Positions 9,601 to 15,904 of a stretch of 15,904 nt of DNA are shown here, one piece after another. The DNA is taken from NCBI GenBank assembly GCA_018398765.1, contig JAHBMJ010002789.1, forward strand, positions 1-15,904. The letters run 5' to 3'. Position 1 is the first letter of the stretch, and every line of letters starts with the position of its first letter. The position numbers and the translations under genes were made by a program. The notes below the pieces were generated by a model that was given only the letters and a program-made list of their open reading frames with translations, was not told the DNA's origin and searched no databases. This DNA comes from Chromera velia (Eukaryota; Sar; Chromeraceae).

Positions 9601-11511
9601 CTCTCCGTCTCTGCAGGTCTTCTCAGAGCAAAATTTCAAGATTCCTTTTTTTACACTTCTGCTTCACAGAATGAATCCCTCTGTCTACCTCTCTGCAGCT
9701 GCTGTCGGGGAATAATCCAGAGACCATCTTCGACCCCGAGCAATCATCTGGTGCCAGGAGTTCAATGCTGATGGCACTCGACAAGTTGGGGTTTGAGGTC
9801 AACCCAGACTTCCTCGACTTGCAGAAGGTCAGGCAAAAGGAGTACGGCATGATTGCTTTCATATCTCGTTGCACAATGTTGCTTCTCCTCCCTTTTTTCC
9901 AGGAGAGATGGAATATAATAGAATCCAGATTTTGCATTTGAACCCAGACAGAAGGTGTTTCAGACAGGTCATCGTCGGCACGAATGAGCTCAAACAGCTA
10001 GACGAGCTTTCCGCGTCAATTGACAATTTTCTTCATCTTTTCTTACTAATCCCGTGGCGTTCTCGAGACTAGCAGAACATCGAATCTGGTGAATGCCGTT
10101 CTTACTTACGGTTACACTGCGTCACTGTGCTGCAGATCAAATGGAGGAAACCAGCAGCGGTGGTGAAGAAAGTCCCGATCCTCAAAGTCGTCACTGTTGC
10201 GCCCATTCCTCTGACCATCCCGACAGTCCACGTACACTCCTACGGCACTACCGGCACAGAAGTCAAACTCACAGCCGCCCCTCCCCAGGCTCCCTTTGTG
10301 AACGACATCCACCTGACAGAGCCCATGACCGTCAAAGTTCCCGTCCGCACAAAAGCTGTGACTGTCACCCAGTCCCCTACAGTCACCGTCGCAGTCCCTG
10401 TGAAGGAAAAACACGTCATCCACACATATGCATCTGCATTGGAGAAAAAGGTCAGCCAGCGAGGGAGGTGGTTTCATGCATAATATCCCCCTTTGCATGT
10501 GTTCATCCCTCCTTTCCATACCGCTAAGCGCTTTTTGAGTGCCCCCCTGTGAATGTATACGCACATATTCGGGGAAACTCTTCGTGCACATCTCTCATGG
10601 GCTTGTTGCTGTAAATTACTCATTAATTCAAAACACGATTTCGCACGTTTCCCTTTCTGTTCATTACGAAGGGGGGTGCCTAATTCTAGAATTGAGCTCC
10701 GAAGAATCTCATACGTCTGTTTCGCCTGACAGTTATCTCCCAACAGTCTCTCTCCACAGTGCTTTTATCCCTCCTTTCCCTTTCCTCCTCTTCTCTTCTC
10801 TTCTACCCCCTTTACATTTCTTGCCTTTCCTTCCTTCCTTCCTTCCTCTTCTCCTTCAATTCCCTCTTTGCAGCCTTCCCCTTCTTCTTCATTCCTCCAG
10901 AGATCCTCATCAGGCAGGGGCCTGTCTTTGAGTGCGAAGGTGAAGGAAGTGATCGAACAGAGGAGAATGATGAGACAGGTCGACGAGAGGAGCTTCCAAC
11001 TGAGGGAACCTGTGAGGGAATTCTGGAGCTCTCTCACAGACTTCGAACTGTTCAAACTCAGCACATACCTCAAAGTCAGCTCAGAGTGGTGATTCATCAA
11101 CCGTACAAGCTTGATTTTGATTCTTTTCGCCCGGCATCCAACCTCATTCATCTATTCCAACCCTTTTCCTTTCCAATCTTCCATACACCTCTTTGTTTCT
11201 CCTTCTCTCGGTGCTGACAGTCACATCTAGTTTCCTGTGACTCATGGATTCCTTTTTGTTTTCAGGCGATGAAGGGCACAGAGGAGGTTCTCCAGTGCAT
11301 CACGGAAGTGGATGGCGTCCCTCGGATCGTCCTCTCAGAGTCAGATCTGAGGACGAGCGAGGCCAGCAGGGCACTTCCCTCACCACGTCAGTGCTTCTCA
11401 TGGGCTTTAATGGAATGTAACAAAATAAGCAAACAGGCTCAGAGAGGACACTACATTAAGAGACTCTTCGGATTTCGTTTATTGTTAAATCTTTGAAGCC
11501 TTCTCTCTCTT

Positions 11512-11561
<50 letters not shown>

Positions 11562-14060
11562 TGTGTGTGTTATGTGTGGTATGTGTTTTTACTCCTCAAA
11601 TATGCTGGTTCACTTGCTGTATCGACTGCCCCAGCCATTTCGCTGAATCACGGAGTAGTCTGCCTCTGGATCCCGTCATTTTCTTGCAATGCTCGGAGGC
11701 TTCTCTGACGTCACATTTTGGAGAGCGCAAGTAGGGGCAGGAAGAAGCAAAATGAGCTTCATTCTCGCTGAAAACCTACCTCGCCGCCCCAAGTTTTCTC
11801 TCTTCCTGTGGGTCGATGTGCTAGGCAGGTCTTCTTAATATGCCCATGTCGCACCCAAATAATACAGCAAATACTCTTTTTCTGTTTGCAGTGCAAAGCA
11901 AACGGTTTGAGCTTCTGGAGCTTCGGTACCGTGCGATGATGGAGGGGCTGAGGAAGGAGGTCCAGCCGTCAGAGGCCACCGCAGTCGAGTGGGACAGACT
12001 GGAGGATCAAGTGGATAAATACCTCGACATACTGTCAGTCAGTGTGTCAGTCAGACTGTATTTTGGGGTACTCTGAGGTTCTCCCTGGGACAGACTTTCT
12101 TGTGTGTTTGTCATCTCTTCATTCTAGTATTTGAAAGACCTCTTTCCGTCATTCGCCTTGTCCCCCTGTTAAACTTTCTCTTTGTCTGTCCTTTTTTCGT
12201 TGTTTTTGTTCGCGTCCTTTTTCGTTTCCGTGATGGCTCTTTCTTGCCGTTCTCCCACTAGGTAGACTTCTTTTTTCATTTCTGAGAGCCTGCACTCCCT
12301 CCTTCTGCAGACGGAATCTGAAGCCCAACATGATGACTTTTTCTGGAGTCAGTTCTGTCTCCTCCCATCGCTTCTTCTTGACTTTGCTTGCTTCCTCTCA
12401 CTTCATCACGTCTCGACAGGCAGTGGAGGAAAAAGCAATGAATGAGGACATGGAGGGAGTGTTAGATGTCAAAGGGCAAGTAGCGGGGGAGAGAGGGGAC
12501 TCAAGAACGGTGGAGGCAGATCGGTGTTCCAGAAAAGGAAGGAAAGGTACAAGAGTCAAGGAAAACCGCAAGAAGAGAAGCTCCGAAAGCAACATTCCTG
12601 AGTTATTCGGACGATTCTGTCTGGTTTTCTGGTTCCCTCAGGGACTTTCGTTTGCTCTGTAGAAGGTGATTTTTTATTCACCGCTGTGCGCAACTGGCAG
12701 AAGCATTCTGTACGACAATTCCGGTAGACAAAGACCGACCCTGTTGTATCCCTTTTTGATTGTCTCTGCGCGTGTGCCCTTCATGCAGGAGCCGACTGAA
12801 CACCCATGCCGAACCATCGAGACCTACGAGAGGTCGGTCTTAACAACAAACAGACAAAAGAAGAAATTCCAAAACCTTCATTGATCTCTCCGTCTTGCTT
12901 AATTTATCAACAGGCTTCAAATACATATGGATCGATCCCCCTGTCCGTTCTTCTCTCTGTTTAAGCACATGTAAGTCAAAGTATCAAGTGAAAAGCGCTG
13001 GAAGAAGAAAAGCCCCAGGAGGAGTCCGAGTTGTCTTGTCGTATATTCTCGCGGTGGCAAGGCTGACGTATTCCTCCATGACTCTCTCTGATCGGTTTTC
13101 CTCGACTCGATCGGTTCTCTTCAATTTTATTCTATCTGAATGTGTCGACTGCAGGCACATGTACATTGTCCTCCACTTCCTTCGGTTTAACTCAAAACCC
13201 TCGGATGAAGACATCACAGACCCCACTGTCAGTTGAGAACACCCGTAGAAATTCATCGTACAGGCATGATTGAATGACGGTGTTCTGGACTTACTCCCTC
13301 TAGAAAAATTTTCTTCCTGTGCCAGACACTGCGTGAATAGTGCTTGCCAGCCCGCGGATTGCCCTTGTCTATCTGCCTGCTCTGCTCTATCTAACCGCCG
13401 GTGTGCCTCTTGCTGTGCCTATGAGTTTGATCATGAGGCCGGTTGGATCATTCATTGATTGGCTCGATAAAATGTCCGTTCCGTTGTGTATGCACGGAAG
13501 CAGCGTGAGCAGTTCGCGGGACTCCTCGAGAAGGGCTTCGATGTGATGTCCAGGTGTGCCAAGTCGACTTCCATCAAGGACAAACTGAGGAGCAACGATC
13601 CCCTGTGCGAACTCGTCTACAGAGGTGTGTGTGCAGATGAAAGACTGGGTGCTTGGATATTGATTGATTGTGCATTTTCGCCCCGACCATCCCCCTTTTT
13701 CTTAAAGTTTCCCGACCTCCCCTCTCTCTTTCTTCTCCTCTTTCTGTCCGAGCACGTGCAGATGTCTACAGAAAAGGCGATGAATAGCAGTCTAGGCCGG
13801 AGGGCAATGATAACGGCAAAAAGCAAACTCTCGATACAATGTATTTCTTCTTAATTTCTGTCGCGTTTCTTCCTTCCTCCCCTCACCGCTATCGATCAGG
13901 GTACCTCCACGGTATGCGGGCTCTGGAGACGGGCCTTCCCATCACAGCAGAGCTCTGTCCCACAGACTGTTGCGGCACAGCGTTCGAGAGACGGATACGC
14001 ACTCTGGAGAATTTTGAGTACGATCCGATGGAACTGGAGAGAAACGGCATGACTCCCTGA
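6548..14060 (+). CDS. Secreted or membrane-targeted protein of unknown family, 19 exons, 814 aa
   Basis: I do not recognise this protein. Exons: 6548-6601, 6823-7146, 7672-7785, 8193-8250, 8415-8545, 8753-8814, 9137-9374, 9699-9827, 10136-10450, 10874-11074, 11266-11386, 11892-12033, 12311-12347, 12420-12479, 12789-12832, 12914-12970, 13155-13227, 13501-13624, 13900-14060. All 18 junctions keep phase. An in-frame TAA lies two codons before the ATG. Residues 1-18 form a signal peptide (hydrophobic core [11 protein letters not shown]), alone in exon 1. Residues 19-126 contain cysteines and hydrophobic helices. Residues 371-475 (exon 9) are a Val/Pro/Thr-rich stretch with repeated V-x-V-P. Residues about 494-530 and 584-629 are charged and probably coiled coil. 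The C-terminus has a C-P-T-D-C-C cluster (781-786). Cysteines and the signal peptide suggest the endomembrane system or the cell surface. The short Ser-rich stretch after the signal could also be a plastid leader. Weakest junction: the exon 18 acceptor. Confidence 0.75.
7585..7631 (+). repeat. (ATGG)n microsatellite, nearly 12 units, in intron 2
   Basis: An uninterrupted ATGG repeat of 47 bases lies in the 525-bp intron between exons 2 (ending 7146) and 3 (starting 7672). A poly-T run precedes it at about 7438-7450. Confidence 0.95.
8815..8832 (+). repeat. (GTCA)n repeat at the exon 6 donor
   Basis: The intron begins GTCAGTCAGTCAGTCAGT immediately after the last exon base at 8814, so the repeat unit is the local donor consensus GTCAGT. 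The same pattern is seen again at the exon 12 donor at 12034. Confidence 0.85.
10136..10450 (+). other. Exon 9: Val/Pro/Thr-rich repeat-like region
   Basis: The 105 residues encoded here (371-475) are dominated by Val, Pro, Thr and Lys, with alternating patterns such as VKVPV, VTVTQ and VAVPV that suggest extended beta structure. The rhythm recalls Val/Pro-rich repeats of cytoskeletal alveolin proteins, but the typical EKxVEVP core is missing and a signal peptide would be unusual for an alveolin. I treat the likeness as composition only. Confidence 0.6.
10827..10848 (+). repeat. (CTTC)n tract in intron 9
   Basis: A CTTCC/CTTT tract sits in the long pyrimidine-rich 3' half of the 423-bp intron that ends at the TTTGCAG acceptor at 10873. 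It probably contributes to the polypyrimidine tract. Confidence 0.8.
11501..11570 (+). repeat. Compound (CT)n(GT)n microsatellite in intron 11
   Basis: A CT run (11501-11530) passes directly into a GT run (11531-11557), followed by a second short GT run to about 11570. It lies in the 505-bp intron between exons 11 and 12, far from either splice site. Confidence 0.95.
12034..12054 (+). repeat. GTCAGT repeats at the exon 12 donor
   Basis: The intron starts GTCAGTCAGTGTGTCAGTCAG directly after exon 12. There are four GTCAG words within 21 bases, the first of which is the phase-compatible donor. Confidence 0.8.
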
Positions 14061-15130
14061 GGCCGGAGAAGGGAGGGGAACATACAGACTGATCCCTTGC
14101 AGAAGAGCAAAGACAAGAAGATACGCAACTAAGAAGAACACAAAGAGACCAAGACTGAAAAAAAACTGAAAGAGGTGCAGATAAAGAAGACAGAGGAGTC
14201 CCATGGAGGACTGATTCAAAAAATAACGGTAAGAATGCTTTAAAAAAAGGAGGAAACCCTCCTCAAGGACGATTCTTTCACTTATCTGACCCAGATGGGG
14301 AACGTTGAAAGAGTGCACATCCAAAAAGATAAAACAAAACTGAAAACATGCCAGTGAAAATAAGAAAAACAAATGAGCGACAACGAACCTTACTTTGCTA
14401 AAAAAACAATAAAGGAATCTACACAAACAACTGTATGCAAACTACCGTGCAATACACATTGAATCAAAATCGTATAAATATATTAAACATTCGACTCAAT
14501 ATATAGAAGCGCAGCAGTGTAGACAGAATCAGACAGATTACATTTTTACAGTTATTCTTCAATGAATCTTCAAATTAAGTTCATAGTGTGTTAGGTAGTA
14601 TACGTGCTAGTGGAGCCTCAGCAGTCAAAAATTTGATAATGAGTCAAAGTGTAGACCTTGAAATTGAATATAAAAAATCTAGATCAAAAATATTTTAAAA
14701 TAACCTAAAGCCTAAAGGCTAGCCTATAAAGGCTTAGTAACCTAGAAATTGAATCAAATCCCTGAATTGATAACATAAGAATTTAATTGTAGAGGAAACT
14801 TTCAAGGAAGTTAGCAACTTAACACATAATGCTACATATAAGTTTTAAGTTATTATTAGTTATTAATTCATATTTGCGGTTATTCGCGTTGTAAGCTAGG
14901 TTGCAACTTGCAAGCCGTCCCCCGGTAGTGGACCTTGGGACAAACCCGGAAAATAACTCCTAATTCTATTACTACTAACACTACATACTAGGATGGCTAC
15001 CGAGTTAAGTCGCGTCAACTGGTCAACATATGTCAACATCACCATTAAACAAAACATCATTTTTTATCACTATCACTATCATGTAGTACTATACATGAGT
15101 CTATATTACGATTGCCAGATAGTGACCATG

Positions 15131-15175
15131 TTTGATTTGATTTGATTTGAGGTAGGGCTTAAGCTCAAATCAAAT
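15131..15175. repeat. (TTTGA)4 run and 12-bp stem hairpin
   Basis: TTTGA is repeated four times at 15131-15150. Its last part, ATTTGATTTGAG (15140-15151), is perfectly complementary to CTCAAATCAAAT (15164-15175), leaving a 12-base loop. This could be a hairpin in DNA or RNA, or the remnant of a short inverted-repeat element. Confidence 0.8.
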
Positions 15176-15218
15176 ATCTAGTCAGAGAGGACCTAGTGTT
15201 TAAAGACCTATTAAATAC

Positions 15219-15234
15219 GATCAAATATTTGATC
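15219..15234. repeat. 16-bp perfect palindrome GATCAAATATTTGATC
   Basis: A perfect 16-base palindrome lies about 45 bases beyond the hairpin and shares its CAAAT/ATTTG words, so the two may derive from the same repeat family. Confidence 0.85.
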
Positions 15235-15695
15235 AATATGACTTTCAACCTCAAATATGAAGGTCCCGAAAAAACTTTTGCAAGTACCGATCCGTTACGC
15301 ATGCTAATTCAAATAAAAAAACCTAAATCTTGATGGTTTGCTCTCAAAAAAAAAAGTTTTGAGCTGTACTGAAATTAACGTTTCACCCATGCTGTCTAAA
15401 CCTTCAGAATGACTGCCTGCGCTAACCCCAGGCAGTCAAAGGGTCTTTCTGCATTCTCTCTATAGTATGAAAAACGTTGAAAAAAGTTTTAAAATACCTT
15501 TATTCTAGGATTTAGTATCTGAACGCAACTTTAAAGATTCATTTACAATGCTTCAAATTGAATCAATAAATCAAAATTTTTATATAATTCTAGATATTAT
15601 TTTATAGAAAAGAATTAAATTAAATTTTCTGAATAATTTTCCAGAGTAAATTTCCACTCTGCGATAAGTTTATAAACAATACAAAGTTGTATATG

Positions 15696-15904
15696 TCACT
15701 TTTTGTTTACTTGGATTGGCACCTCCCAGACAAGCTCGAAATCTTCTGCCTCATCATGGTGGTGAGGGACACAGGCATCGATTGCCTGTCTGAATGTTCT
15801 GCGGCGGTTCTCTTCAGCTACGGCCTGTTCTTCTGTTATGTCCTCCATGTGAAACACCTCTCTCCGTTCCTCTACCTCTTCCCTCTCAGATTCTTCTTCT
15901 GCCG
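15696..15904 (-). CDS. 3' end of an unidentified acidic coding region, partial
   Basis: On the minus strand a frame enters from beyond the right edge and stays open for 69 codons to a TGA at 15698-15696. It is rich in Glu and Arg at first, then reads through a H-M-E-D-I-T-E-E-Q segment, C-V-P-H-H-H-D-E, and ends V-P-I-Q-V-N-K-K. The stop coincides with an abrupt change to AT-rich DNA, which supports coding on this strand. The opposite strand is also open but gives a hydrophobic, shadow-like product. It is too short to assign; it may be a terminal exon of a neighbouring gene or of a transposon protein. Confidence 0.45.
   Translation of the reverse strand, partial: AEEESEREEVEERREVFHMEDITEEQAVAEENRRRTFRQAIDACVPHHHDEAEDFELVWEVPIQVNKK

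Larger units (their letters stand above)
14061..15695. other. Downstream flank grading into an AT-rich non-coding block
   Basis: After the stop at 14060, a purine-rich flank runs to about 14420 and contains AATAAA at 14408-14413, a possible polyadenylation signal. From there to 15695 the sequence is strongly AT-rich with frequent stops in all frames and many short symmetrical words. One GC-richer island is at about 14905-14955. There is no credible gene. The block stops sharply at the coding region at 15696, which suggests a repeat or a transposon non-coding end. Confidence 0.6.

Noticed and set aside
13341-13499. Hydrophobic, membrane-like frame and an overlapping Cys-rich frame in intron 17 of the secreted-protein gene
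   Set aside because: Neither frame joins exon 17 and exon 18 in phase with GT and AG borders.
13763-13854. Possible extra exon between exons 18 and 19
   Set aside because: Entering in the phase left by exon 18, it reaches a stop (TAG at about 13786) with no donor before it, while exon 18 joins exon 19 cleanly.
1-15904. CRISPR arrays, bacterial operons, tRNA or rRNA genes
   Set aside because: None seen. The repeats present are microsatellites or short dispersed words, and the genes are spliced nuclear genes.

Overview
The window is nuclear DNA of a eukaryote with intron-dense genes. The best fit is an alveolate related to apicomplexans, most likely a chromerid alga such as Chromera. The reasons are many short exons with pyrimidine-rich introns ending in GCAG, mid-range base composition with abundant microsatellites, a peroxin gene, and a TGCATGCA-type promoter word of the kind bound by ApiAP2 factors. 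The lineage call is inference. I saw no bacterial operon, CRISPR array, tRNA or rRNA.

Layout. Positions 1-1007 hold an AT-rich block, short GC-rich repeated words, and the 3' flank of the first gene. Positions 5843-1008 (minus strand) carry a nine-exon gene whose 733-residue product is recognisable as the peroxisomal membrane biogenesis factor PEX16, enlarged to about twice the usual size by low-complexity insertions. Positions 5844-6547 form a compact divergent promoter region with striking palindromes. Positions 6548-14060 (plus strand) carry a 19-exon gene for an 814-residue protein with an N-terminal signal peptide and no family I recognise. Positions 14061-15695 are 3' flank that grades into a strongly AT-rich non-coding block with a hairpin and palindromes. 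Positions 15696-15904 (minus strand) are the 3' end of a further coding region that leaves the window.

Both gene models were built by hand. I joined exons where the reading phase matched at every junction: 2202 nt for PEX16 and 2445 nt for the secreted protein, both divisible by three. For PEX16, alignment from memory to the human and plant family pattern decided between competing splice choices. The two genes are transcribed divergently from a shared 704-bp region, so they may be co-regulated. Nothing in the sequence shows that their products work together.

The most unusual signals are these: a 5' splice-site preference for GTCAGT rather than GTRAGT (C at +3 in 16 of 26 donors); microsatellites made of the donor word itself, starting exactly at several 5' splice sites; and the unidentified secreted protein.
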